Origin: Leptoclinus maculatus | Lineage: Eukaryota; Chordata; Actinopteri; Perciformes; Stichaeidae | Direction of reading: 5' to 3' | Length of the DNA: 64,000 nt | Assembly: GCA_032191485.1 (NCBI GenBank) | Contig: JAVDOI010000010.1 | Coordinates: forward strand, 3,262,661 to 3,326,660 | In this document: piece after piece, positions 12,021-22,329 of the stretch | Layout of the letters: each line of letters starts with the position of its first letter | Numbering within the stretch: position 1 is the first letter of the stretch | Notes under the pieces: model-generated | Database searches by the model: none | Told to the model about the DNA's origin: nothing | What the model saw: only the letters and a program-made list of their open reading frames with translations | Program-made: the position numbers and the translations under genes

Positions 12021-13307
12021 TGAATCCTGCTTACTCGTCATTCATTTATTCACTTGTCTTCACTTAAATTTCAGAAAATGTATTACTGTGTGATAATATA
12101 CTCTTTGATGACAACATTTCATAGTCAACGCTAATAAATATGGTTCAGTCATTGGACTTTTTCTCTTCATACACATCTATTGCAGCCACAAAACAACAAT
12201 ATGATTTACAGGAATATCTGACTTTGCTCTAATTGAGAAGAGTTCTCATTAATGATGGTTTTGAATTCCTAAAAATGGGATTTCCTTTGATCCACCTGAC
12301 TGTATTTTCCTGTAACCACCAGCTGAGCACTGTGAGAATTATACTGAAAAAAATGCAATGCATTGTTTGTTTACGCTTCAAATGGAAAGTCCAGTGTTAA
12401 TAATCAACTTACTATCGACTATCAGGTGACAGTCAAAAGTCTTTTGATGCTCAGAAGGATGTGAAACTCTCTGTTGAACATGTTTACAAATGTGATGTTT
12501 TCATGATTCCAATAAATGAACTGATTTGTGTTCACACCAGCTGAACTTTCAGTTGCTATTGTTGAGCACTTTGTTTTGGTATATGCTGTTTTGAAAACCT
12601 CACTGAAAGTGAAATATAGCTTTTCGTTTCAATTTGCCGTTCCTTCCGTGTTCAGTAGAATTGGCTGAGATTTGTGGCTGCTGAGGTTGAGAGAGACCTA
12701 TGACGTTCAAAAACGTGTGAGAAAAACTTGATCAGTGTCAGACACAGGAGAGACAGGACATCGGAATACATGTGATGATAATAAGAATAATATATGTTAG
12801 CACCATACAGTGCTCACTCTGAGCAAAACACTTATCATACTGCTAATCCTATTTCACGAAGCAGAAATGTGTTCAAATCATCAATACTTTGTTAATTCAT
12901 AAGAATACAAAAATATGTATAAAATACTGAATGACCATAAAGGCTGCGTATCTCTGTACTACACTACACACAAGGGTGTTAGTTTGGTTTCAGAGGTGGT
13001 GGGAAACAAAAGGGAGAAAAAAACTCTCTTTCGTGGGGGAGACCATTTCCTGCACTTATACCATGACTAAAAGGTGGTAAAACAAAAACACTGAAATGTT
13101 GTGTAAACAGCTGTATTATTAATGCACTTACCTATAAAGCATGTTGTATTTGCATATTTTTCTACAAAGAGCTCTGTAATTTGATGCCTTATCTCTGGCT
13201 GATGCTCAATTCAGCATATTTTTTGTAGTTTTTTTGCTTTTAAACTTCCTAAAATTAACTTCCTCTTAGGCGTCATACAGCTCCAACAACATCCCAACAA
13301 AACAAAA

Positions 13308-13340
<33 letters not shown>

Positions 13341-13780
13341 TAATAAATAAAAATCCTTTAAATACTATTTCTATGTAATTTGGACAAACCACAAAGCAAA
13401 ACAAAAAACATAAATATTACTCCACATTTACTCCATTTAAAGTTAGATTAATTCACACCGTGTCGACGGAGATCAAATTATATGCAATTGTAGCGCCACC
13501 GAGTGGAACAAAATAGCTTATAGCATGTATGGCTTAGTCAAAGGACCATGCTACCAAAATGCGTACATATTAAGTTACCTAATGTTTTTGAATACTTACA
13601 CGAACTAAACTTGACTTAACACTTCGAAGTTGACACGTTTCAAGTAATTGTTAACAGACATGCGCAGTGAAACTGGATTGTAATCAGTCAAACCCTGCTA
13701 CCAGGTGTGTTTGAGGTTGATTGGCCACTTAAAGCCACACACGGCAAGACGACTGCTTCCAAACCTGCCCGAAACCAAGA
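12021..13780. other. Intergenic spacer, il12a to zp3
   Basis: AT-rich with an (AT)n tract around 13308-13332. No exon-like structure is seen. The last 200 bases should hold the zp3 promoter, but I do not see a convincing TATA box. Confidence 0.55.
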
Positions 13781-16409
13781 ATGGACTGCAACGTCTCCCG
13801 TTGGTGGCTTATCGTCCTCATCTCAGTGTCCACACTCACCGAAGTCCAGTTAGTGTCCAGCGGGGGCTCCAGCGTCCAAAGAAACTCCAACACCCTGAGC
13901 AGGACTCGCGGTTTCAAACAGCCTCAGTTGACTGCGGGCCAACGGCAGCAAAGCGCGGGGCTCAGCGCGCGGCCTCGACCTGTCGTGGTCAACTGCCACC
14001 CCAACACGATGCGGGTTGTGGTGCAGGCTGACATGTTTGATACGGGCCTCGAGGTGGACGTCCGACATCTACGCCTGGGCTCGGACCTAGTGGGTGAAGG
14101 GCGTGCATGCGCAGCGGTCTCATCGGGCGAGGCGGAATTCACCATCCAGGCGATCCTGAGCGATTGTGGAGCTGAACTCTCTGTAAGTGTTACTACTTTT
14201 TATGCTAATGCAGCTTCAAGTGAACTTGTGGAAAGTCTGTGTTCAGTGACTTTAGAATTAAAAGCCCCTCTTTGCTGTGTATATGTATACGTTCTGAAAA
14301 GACTAACATTGTTCCTTTCAGTCGACAGAAGAGAAGATCATCTATTCTAATGTTCTGGTCTACTCACCTGAACCTTCATCTGATGGTCTGCTTAGACTGG
14401 ATGGAGCAACTATTCCAGTTCAATGTCATTATGAAAAGTAAGTCCTGTATATATTATATTCACAGCAGTCCTTTTCTAATGTTGGAACCAGTTGTTTTGG
14501 GATTTTTGTCGTTGCATATGGCCTTCTTGGGCATTTAAACAATGCTAAGAATTGATCTCAAAATGTAGCTATAACTGGCTGTCTGTTTTTCAGGAGGTAT
14601 GCTGTTTCTCCCATTTTTGTGCAACCCACCTGGGTTCCATCTGTCTCCAAAGTCTCTGCAGAAGATCGTATACACTTCAATCTGCTACTCATGACTGGTA
14701 CTAGAAGGATATAATTGGAGCATATTTTCTATTGTCAGGAGTTTTCTGAATCGTTTTCTGTGACATTTTTAAAGATGTTATGCTTCTCTTTGAAGATGCC
14801 GCGTCGTGCAACCGAATTTCAGAATTAGTTTTGTGAATGTTTGGATTTTTCATCTTCACAGAGAATTGGCAGTTTCAGAGGGCATCCTCTTCTTACTTCC
14901 TGGGTGACCCCATTCATTTGGAAGCTTCTGCCGTCATCGGCAATCACGTCCCCCTGCGAGTATACGTTGACAACTGTGTTGCCACAGCAACTCCTGATGC
15001 AGAGGCTACATTGAGATATGACTTTATTGAGAATCACGGGTGAGCTCCACAAACAAATCCTAAACCCCACAACCAAGATTGTTATAGTGCAAATTGTCCT
15101 CAACTTGTTGCTGCCCCAACAGATGTCTTGCTGACGCTTACCTGACGAACTCCAAATCCCGTTTCCTGCCAAGAGTTGAAGAGCACAAGCTGAGGTTTAA
15201 AATTGATGCCTTCAGATTCTACCAGGAGCCCAACAGTCAGGTTGGTTAATTTTCCTTCATTTGGCATGCCCTTTGTACCCTTTATATATTTTTTAACTGT
15301 GTTAAACTAGCATTAGTTAGCTTATTCTGTTCACTATACAAGGCACCTTTAAAGAAGCGCTTGATTGTCTTTCCCACTAAACTCTCCCACAGGTCTACAT
15401 TACCTGCAACCTGAAGGCTGTTCCAGCCACGTTATCCGTCACCTCTCACAACAGGGCCTGCTCGTTAATTGAAAACAGGTATTATACTAATGATGCATGG
15501 TCCGTTCTCCCTATCGCCGTGTTGTCAGAAAATATGGATTAAACTTGTACCTCTTTGAATGCCATGGCGTCTGAAACTGTTCCCCCGTCCATAAAACATG
15601 CTATGAATGACCTCGCTAATTTCACAGACGCGACTTCTCTAAGTTTTGAACGTCACCTCCTTTATTCAGATGGGAATCGGTTGATGGGAACGACCAGGCA
15701 TGTAGAAGCTGCGATATCTCCCATCGGGGTGAGAAGCCTCTGCCCACAGAACCCCTTAAAACTACCATCAGCACCCAAGCATTGCCCTCTCAGACTTCAC
15801 CGGAGGACAGACCTGAACATCCCCCTGCCACTTATATCCGTATTTGGCCAGGAAAGCGCTGGAGTCAATACGGCAAACCTCAGCAATCCTCCCCTGGATT
15901 GATGAAGAGAAGTGCCGAGTACAACCCAGGTGAGTGCAACAGATGGAACATTCACTGATTTTTCATACGGTTTGTCTTTTTCCATAAATCAATTTATATG
16001 CATTTTAGATTAACTTCATGGACAGGTCTCGCATTTTGGCAAGTTTTAAGGCCCAATCTTTTTAACCACCGAAAATGAAAAATTCCCTTTTTTTCCTGAA
16101 AGTCCTCAATGCAAACTAAATGGTTTTACAGTACTGTTTAATACTAACATTATATACAGTATGTATTCAGTTGATGAGCACTATTTTTTATTTTAAAGGT
16201 TAAGTTCCTGAATTATTCTTGTATCGACCTGTTTATTAACGGCCAGTTATTAAAATAACTGAAATAAACCCTTTAACATTTTTGAATGATTTTGTTTTGC
16301 AGAGCACCGTATCCAGCTGGGACCCATTACTCTGCTGCCATCCAGCAAGACTGACACAAGGCCGTCAGACTCCAAAATGGTACTTTCACCAAAGAACAGG
16401 ACCACGTGA
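13781..16409 (+). CDS. zp3: Zona pellucida sperm-binding protein 3-like egg envelope protein
   Basis: Eight exons (13781-14182, 14322-14437, 14594-14697, 14862-15039, 15123-15240, 15393-15478, 15670-15929, 16303-16409) encode 456 residues. This is the exon number of mammalian ZP3. The start MDCNVSRWWLIVLISVSTL is a signal peptide. A ZP module follows. ZP-N begins near VVVNCHPNTMRVVVQADMF and includes the conserved LRLGSD and AILSDCGAEL. ZP-C carries YFLGDPIHLEAS, VYVDNCVATATPD, VYITCNLKAVPA, NRACSL and QACRSCD. A dibasic MKRSAEYNP near residue 420 could be the processing site. No C-terminal transmembrane helix is visible, as in many fish ZP3 proteins, which are secreted and processed directly into the egg coat. 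Which teleost ZP3 subfamily it belongs to is undetermined. Confidence 0.91.
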
Positions 16410-16570
16410 GACTCGGCATGGCACAGTGGAGACGTTTATCGTTGCCGTGTAAGGGACAAAACATTTTGGATGAAACTCTGTGAATGCAGAGATTAATCGC
16501 ATCATTTGAAATGCACCTTCCCTGAAATTAAGTCAGGTTTTCCCCAATAAATATTTCACATTAACTTGTC
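16410..16570 (+). other. zp3: zp3 3' UTR and polyA signal
   Basis: A short 3' UTR ends at AATAAA, 16546-16551, 137 bases after the stop, followed by a T/G-rich stretch (TTGTCTCTGTTTTTG). Confidence 0.75.
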
Positions 16571-17924
16571 TCTGTTTTTGTTTCACCTGCTCTACACAAA
16601 ACACAAGCGTTACAATTATCTCAATAATTTGATATCTGATATTTACCAAATCCAGCATCCTTTAGTTCTTTGCTGAGAACTTGATATGCCTTTAGCAAGC
16701 AATTTAATTAGCATTGGGTTTTAAGCACTTAAAGTCGTTAGACCCAAAGCAGCAGAAGTTGATGTCAAAAGGATGCATTGTGTGTTCTTTGTGTATTTTA
16801 ACACAAATGCACGCACAATGCAACCTTTTGACATCCACAGTAAAGATTCATCTAACATGATACCAGCTATTTTGATCTGAGGAGAAAAGCAGACATGCTA
16901 ATGGGGGAGCACTTCCCTCCATTACTACCCGCAGCCTACTCATCACGTATCACATTTTTGATGTGAGGTGTATGCAGCAATATAAAACGCTGTCTGTGCC
17001 AGGAAAAAAAATGGTGGTTTGTTGGTCACTTAACGCTCGTTATATATGTGTTTTATTTTCTGGGGGGAAAAAAAGCCTATTTGCTTCTTGCTATTGTGAG
17101 TGCCACTTCAGTGCCGAGGTCTGTATCCGTTTGACCGAGTCAGCGCTTTGCACTTACAGAATCAGACTGAATGGCCGTCTACCAAGCCATTGCAGCCTTT
17201 TAAGGAAAACCCTGACTTGACCCCTTAATGTACACTGGTATTAATATTTCATATGGAAATTCTTCGTCCTTTTGCCATCTAAGAAATTTAATTTGGGGTT
17301 GTGTCAGCACCTCGGACAGCTCCCCCTCCATTGTTTCCCTCGGTGGGTGTTGAGCTGTCCCTTGTCCTGAAACAGCAACCGGGTCTTCCGCGGGCCTCTT
17401 GTTCTAATGTCCCCTCCCGCCTTCACGATTAATCTTCGGCTCATTGTTCAGTGCTTCTGACAGGACTGGTCGATGTCCTGGGCGCCTGTTTACTTGTGTC
17501 CAAGGAATAAGCCATTATGTGTAAGACTGTGTTTACGATTTGCTGGACGGCATCGATATAACCGCTAAGTGCATAATAAATAAGGGGCACATTAAAGTAC
17601 ACTTAGGAGTTACTGATAAACGGATTAGCATATCCAGATGTTGCAGACACTTTCAGCTGTGGGCTTAGCCCGAAATATACTGAGGTGATTATATGAGTGG
17701 GTGAACATTTCAACATGTGTAGTTTTTAGATTGTTCGTCACTTTTCTTTGTTTAGTGTTTTTCGGACCTCTGACCATGCGATGCGTCGATGATGGCTCTG
17801 CGTCAGCGTTTCAGCCAACTCATCTTCCAGCCCATTCAGTGAATCGTCTCGCCGGCACTTTTCTCCCCAAAGCTTTACCGTCGAGGTTCACTCGATAATT
17901 GTCTCCCCTTTGAACACGACGACG
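16571..17924. other. Intergenic region and 5' flank of the C3orf80 orthologue
   Basis: No coding exon is recognisable. The part from about 17280 to 17520 is less AT-rich than its surroundings and contains no repeat I recognise. It could be a conserved non-coding element, but that is only a guess from composition. Confidence 0.4.
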
Positions 17925-18449
17925 ATGCTCTTCTACAAATGCCAAGCGCTGTCGGTGTTCGCCGTTTGCTTTCTTGTTCGCACCATCGTTCATGCCATCC
18001 GAAAATGTGGACAGGACATTTGTCGGGACGACCAGGTCTGCTGCGCGCAGGGGAACAGCACCAACGCCGTCACCTGTTGCAAGCAGTTCATGGACAACAC
18101 TTACTACAACATCGCCATGGTCACCCGGAAACTTTCTGGGGTGCTTATTATGCTGCTTCTCTTCGCTGCGGGATACTTCGTCCAGCGAATGTTGTGTTCC
18201 AGATCCAGGCAGCAGCTCACCCCGCCTCACAGCGGACACCCAACTGTCACCACGTCCCAGGAGCCGCTCGTGGAGAGCAGCAGCACCACACCGAGCGCTT
18301 TGATGGAGCCAGCTGCCGCTTCTCAGCTGCCCTCATACGATGAATGCAAACGCCTGCCGACATATGAAGAAACGGTGTGCGGTGGGAGCAGAAGACGGCC
18401 GGAGTCCGACATGGGACAAGCTATGTGCATGACAAGGACGTCAGTTTGA
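17925..18449 (+). CDS. c3orf80: Single-pass membrane protein, C3orf80 orthologue
   Basis: One exon of 174 residues starts at the first true ATG, 17925. A hydrophobic leader occupies residues 1-24. It is followed by a short cysteine-rich ectodomain with CGQDIC at 28-33 and two CC pairs at 39-40 and 51-52, and a sequon at N44. Residues RKLSGVLIMLLLFAAGYF lead into a transmembrane helix at about 70-90. The cytoplasmic tail ends in paired LPSYDECK and LPTYEET motifs, matching the LPSYEEVK and LPTYEES of human C3orf80, a protein of unknown function. The small cysteine-rich ectodomain plus one helix plus tail tyrosine motifs resembles the SHISA/WBP1/VOPP1 type of adaptor that can bind WW domains. 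That function is inference. Location beyond il12a agrees with human 3q25. Confidence 0.87.
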   Translation: MLFYKCQALSVFAVCFLVRTIVHAIRKCGQDICRDDQVCCAQGNSTNAVTCCKQFMDNTYYNIAMVTRKLSGVLIMLLLFAAGYFVQRMLCSRSRQQLTPPHSGHPTVTTSQEPLVESSSTTPSALMEPAAASQLPSYDECKRLPTYEETVCGGSRRRPESDMGQAMCMTRTSV

Positions 18450-18760
18450 TAAATGAACGGTTTCACCATTCGACTTTTGAGATTATATTCACTATAATGG
18501 ACATTTCAGAAACACACAAACAAACCGCCCTACTATTTCCCCTGCAGCAGCCTTGACTGTGCGGATCTATACAAGAAGCGTCCATGCCCTGTACCGGCCA
18601 AAGATTGTATCGCTCGCTTTCATCGCTATTTAGAGGATCAACGAATGTTCAAGCTTGGTTAATTTTCTAAAAAGGCACGCTTTAATGGCTTTCCTAATGT
18701 TAATAAATCAGGTATTATGCTTTAGTAATCAGTAATAAAACATCAATAAGAATAACTTTG
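18450..18760 (+). other. c3orf80: 3' UTR of the C3orf80 orthologue
   Basis: Two AATAAA signals lie at 18702-18707 and 18734-18739. Beyond these, up to about 19350, I see only AT-rich spacer between convergent genes. Confidence 0.55.
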
Positions 18761-19349
18761 GGGTTGCCATGTCGTGAAAAATCCATTGTTGGCTCTTTAA
18801 TTCATCACGAATTATCTTGGGAAAAACACATTAACAGCTTATAAACATTTACCACTACAGGCTTGAATGGATAATTACAAAAAAACGTTTTATTTATTTT
18901 ATTAATTATTTAACAATGTTTTATTACGCCAGCCAAAGTGTTGCTGTTTTTCTCAAACTGCAGCAGTTAACATAGACTGTGTCTTTGTTATTCGCTGATA
19001 TTGATGATGTATCAATGACGTCTTAGTGAACCTAAGAGTTCAATCTAAATGCCTGCAGGGCTCAGTGAGATAATAGAATTATGCTTAATAATTGAAGATG
19101 GGCTGCATACTGGTAAAAATCATTTCTACTGTATAGCTTATTAGTGTGTGGGACTCAACTGTGGTTCTAATGCACGGTAATAGACTCCATGGTATCTTAT
19201 GTTTCCTGTGGTATCCATTATAGTGGCAGAGGAAGTAGCCTAATATATGTTCACTCGCTCTTAAGCAGCTTGCAAGATGCTGTTGTTCCAACTGTGCATA
19301 GGCATAAAAGAAGTGACTTAACCAAAAGGTCCGATCTCATTAAATATGA

Positions 19350-19355
19350 TTTATT
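19350..19355 (-). other. arl14: arl14 polyadenylation signal
   Basis: TTTATT on the plus strand is AATAAA on the minus strand, 108 bases after the arl14 stop. Confidence 0.55.
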
Positions 19356-19462
19356 GTTAAGGTGGGTTGTGAATTTACAAACGTATTTCAAAATGAACAT
19401 GTCACATAATCAATGTTTTGAAAATATTTCATTTCGTACAAATAAATTATTCTTTTTTTTTT

Positions 19463-19990
19463 TCATTTGACCATTTGGACCACTTGTCTGAAAGCTTCTT
19501 CAACTCCAAATCCCGTCGACGCGGAACAGGGCTGAACGAACCAATCCCGATCTGAGCAAACCTTCTTCAGGTTAAACGAGTCCTTGATTTCAGTGACAGT
19601 CAGAGCGCCGTTCACGTCCTGTTTGTTGGCGAGAAGAACCAGCGGACGGCCCCGTAGCTGCTCGCTCTTCAGTGTTTTCTCCAGCTCCTTCCGCGCCTCC
19701 TCCAGACGCTCCTTGCCCGAGCTGTCCACAACAAACACGACGACCGCCGCGTCCTGGTAGAAACTCGGCCAGTGCTCGCGCATCTTTCCCTGGCCACCGA
19801 CATCCCACAGGGTTATGGCGACGCTCTTCCTGTTCTTCCTCGCCTCGAGCATTTCCACGTTGAAGCCGATCGTAGGAACGGTGCTGACGCACATATTGTG
19901 CTTCAGTTTGTAGAGGAGAGTTGATTTTCCAGCGTTGTCCAGGCCCAGAAGGATAACTTGGGCCTCTTGTTTAGACCCTCGCAGTCCCAT
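19463..19990 (-). CDS. arl14: ADP-ribosylation factor-like GTPase 14
   Basis: A single coding exon of 175 residues encodes a complete small GTPase of the ARF family. MGLRGSK is an N-myristoylation signal (G2, S6, K7). The P-loop is GLDNAGKS at 16-23, switch 1 PTIGFN at 39-44, switch 2 WDVGGQ at 62-67, and the base-specificity motifs are NKQD at 122-125 and CSAS near 155. The catalytic-type Gln is present at 67; the next residue is Gly where most ARLs have Glu or Lys. ARL14 recruits the MYO1E adaptor ARL14EP to MHC class II vesicles in mammals. The position next to ppm1l, as in human ARL14-PPM1L, favours ARL14 over ARL11. An acceptor-like site on the minus strand (exon from 20018) suggests an untranslated upstream exon. 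Confidence 0.87.
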   Translation of the reverse strand: MGLRGSKQEAQVILLGLDNAGKSTLLYKLKHNMCVSTVPTIGFNVEMLEARKNRKSVAITLWDVGGQGKMREHWPSFYQDAAVVVFVVDSSGKERLEEARKELEKTLKSEQLRGRPLVLLANKQDVNGALTVTEIKDSFNLKKVCSDRDWFVQPCSASTGFGVEEAFRQVVQMVK

Positions 19991-21374
19991 GGCGACGTGG
20001 AGATATAAAAACAGTCAACTAAGTGGGACAGGCACATCATCCACGTACAGTGCTCTTTTGACGCAGTGTTTGCTTTGTGCGTTGCCCGGAGTTTAATAGA
20101 TGATCCATTAGCTCCACGCTCACAGATAAGGCGCCATACCAGGGGGCAAAGTGTGTACCAACCAGAGGATATGTTTATATACGCTGTATGAGTAGAGTTG
20201 TGCAAACGTATTGCATCTGTTAAAACAATATTGTTCACCCGCGTGTTATGCAGTGACACTAATCTTGTCATGAATAAAGGTTACAAAAGGTTATCCTAAG
20301 TTATTTTACTGAAGACGTTCTGCTAGTTCACTAAACGCACATTGAAAAGACAATCAGTCATATGTTATTGTCATTGCTATTCTGGAAAAGTATGTTGCTG
20401 TAAATAGGATTAATGAAATCCACTTTAGTAAAACGCTTCTAAATTAGAAAACAATAAAGAGTCATTAGTTTGTTTGTTTGTTTATATAGGACCATGGTGC
20501 CATGGATGCATTGTTGCACAATAATTTACCCGAAATTACATGTTGACATAGTTCAGGCATTGCAATCTCACTTAAAACACACTAGTTGCCTCAGTGTAAA
20601 TGTCAATCAATGGGTAAACAACAACAATATCCAGACTTCACCTGCTAAAGAAAGAAATGCAGTTTTCTAACTGAACCAGCAATATAGTCTTCTATATTGT
20701 AAAATAAAGAAAATAATGGTGTTTCAAACATCCCACACAGTTCAACCATCGTCTTGCCATACATGTGAAAGGTCAAGTGGATCTTGTATCGCTCAGACCC
20801 TGTCCCCAAACAACCTCAAAAGTTTCAGAGCTTCTCAAAAACAAAAGGAGACATAAACCCATTTGGCAATTATGCTGCTGTGAGAGACCTTCTGAACAAA
20901 CATCCAGTCTTAAATATAAAAGTGGGTCATTGACCTCAAGTCCATCAATATAATAATAAACATCAATATATAAAAAAACAGGATAGTCAAATATAAAAGG
21001 AAGAAAAAATAAATGAAGTTCTGTCAGTCATTGGAAGGGTGGCCAACTGTGCCAACTAGTTCATTTAAACAGCAAAGTGGTTGATGTTAGCTGTTCTCAC
21101 AATGCTCACCAAACATATCCAACTCTCTACTGACTTAACCCGGACTCCCTTCTTTCATTTGATCCGCTCCACATACTTTTTTTAAAGACATAGAAGTATT
21201 TATTCTTACTAACTAAAACAGACACATAACAATTACGCTGTTTCCAAAGAAAACACGTTTTCTCAGTGCGCATGGCACTCTTCATCACCACTAATGATCT
21301 TCCTCTCGTGCAATCCGACACTGAATATAATGTCTCATATAGACTAAATCAACACATTACAGTGATCAGTCCAG
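19991..21374. other. Non-coding stretch upstream of arl14
   Basis: It holds a minus-strand splice-acceptor-like site (CCCACTTAG, exon beginning 20018) just before the arl14 ATG. The rest is AT-rich with no recognised gene. If arl14 has a 5' UTR exon near 22.2 kb this is its intron. Confidence 0.4.
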
Positions 21375-21856
21375 CCAATTCATGTCACGGAGACGATTTA
21401 AATCCACTTCGACTCCACGGAGCACTTCAGCGAGGGAACCCAAATCAGCAGCATCCTGCTGAGAATACTCCAGAGCTCAAGGACACAACGGAGTGCGTCC
21501 AAGCACGGGGTGCTTCACTTAATTCCATCTTAATTCCACCTGGGGATTCGACTGTTGCATCAAGTTCTGGTCCATTTCTCTCCCGGCTTCATCCACACGC
21601 CACCGGTAGGATTGTCCATCACGTACACCAGTCCCTCGGTGTCACTGCGGCTCTGGGTCCAAGAATGGACCGCTGACTTCTCCGGTGCCCGCGGGGAAGA
21701 GCGAGGACAAGCCGACTGACCTGTCACCTTCTTCTGAATGCGGACAACAGAGGCCGGAGAACAACATGCATCCGTTTTCTCACACATGTCCACTGCGCCA
21801 ACGCGCTGAAAAATCACCCGTGCTTCTATGGAGGACTTGGAGCCTTGTTGTCCCAT
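21375..21856 (-). pseudogene. Decayed ARL14-like GTPase gene (arl14 duplicate remnant)
   Basis: An open frame of 98 codons starts at 21856 with MGQQGSKSSIEARVI, mirroring the start of arl14 (MGLRGSKQEAQVI). It later contains HSWTQSRSDTEGLVYVMD, which fits the ARL14 segment after switch 2: the W-to-D and D-to-D spacings equal those of arl14 residues 74, 80 and 89, with 8 residues missing upstream. The P-loop GxxxxGKS and WDVGGQ are gone. After the stop, another frame continues recognisable matches (SQQDAADLG against NKQDVNGAL, then LAEVLRGVEVDLNRLRDMNW against the helix ending in DRDW at residue 150), interrupted by two further stops. I read this as a tandem duplicate of arl14 that can no longer bind GTP. 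A young species-specific 98-residue product cannot be excluded. Alignment was by eye. Confidence 0.68.
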
Positions 21857-21992
21857 ATTGTGACTTCGATTCAAACACCCCTTTAAATAATCAAAGCAGA
21901 GTTGTGTAATTCGTGCTTGTGTCTGAGATTGTTCAATGTCAAGTTTCTTTCTCTGCTGCCCGCGCACCTGTGTCACTAACGAAGTGCCAAAT

Positions 21993-22000
21993 CTTTATAG
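21993..22000 (-). promoter_or_regulatory. TATA box upstream of the ARL14-like remnant
   Basis: CTATAAAG on the minus strand lies about 140 bases before the ATG of the decayed ARL14-like frame. It suggests the remnant once had, or still has, its own promoter. Confidence 0.4.
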
Positions 22001-22208
22001 AACATAGGCAAGGGGTTTCCAGTAAAGTAGTGTGACGCAGTTGACTTTATGTTTATGAGACGCCCGAATGGTCTTTGGCATTTGGATCAGTCAATGTCGA
22101 GCTATTCTGAGTCTCTCCACCTGGTAAAGATCGTCACTAAACTTGGCATCATCGAGTGCTTCCGAGCTGTCTGCGCCCCTCCGGAGGGCTGCAGCGGGGT
22201 TGGGTTAC

Positions 22209-22300
22209 CTTGCAGACAGCAGCGCGCAGTCGTGGTCTATTGAAAGCTATTTGTGGGTCCGACAAAACGCATCCCGGAAACACGCGAAAGACGTCACGTG
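22209..22300 (-). promoter_or_regulatory. GC-rich promoter and possible untranslated first exon
   Basis: On the minus strand a CRE-like TGACGTC (22290-22296) overlaps an E-box CACGTG. About 80 bases further on is a consensus donor GCAAG|GTAACC (exon end 22209). The region is more CpG-rich than its surroundings. The best available partner acceptor is at 20018, immediately before arl14, so this may be the arl14 untranslated exon 1. Confidence 0.4.
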
Positions 22301-22329
22301 TCGTCTCGAACTGGTGAGGGTGCTGCACA

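Noticed and set aside
15555..15902. 115-codon plus-strand frame in the zp3 region
   Set aside because: Wrong frame across an intron and exon 7; the exon reads in phase with its neighbours in another frame that continues the ZP3 protein.
21266..21676. 136-codon plus-strand open frame
   Set aside because: It overlaps the ARL14-like remnant in antisense; its openness is explained by the old coding strand, and the start is internal.
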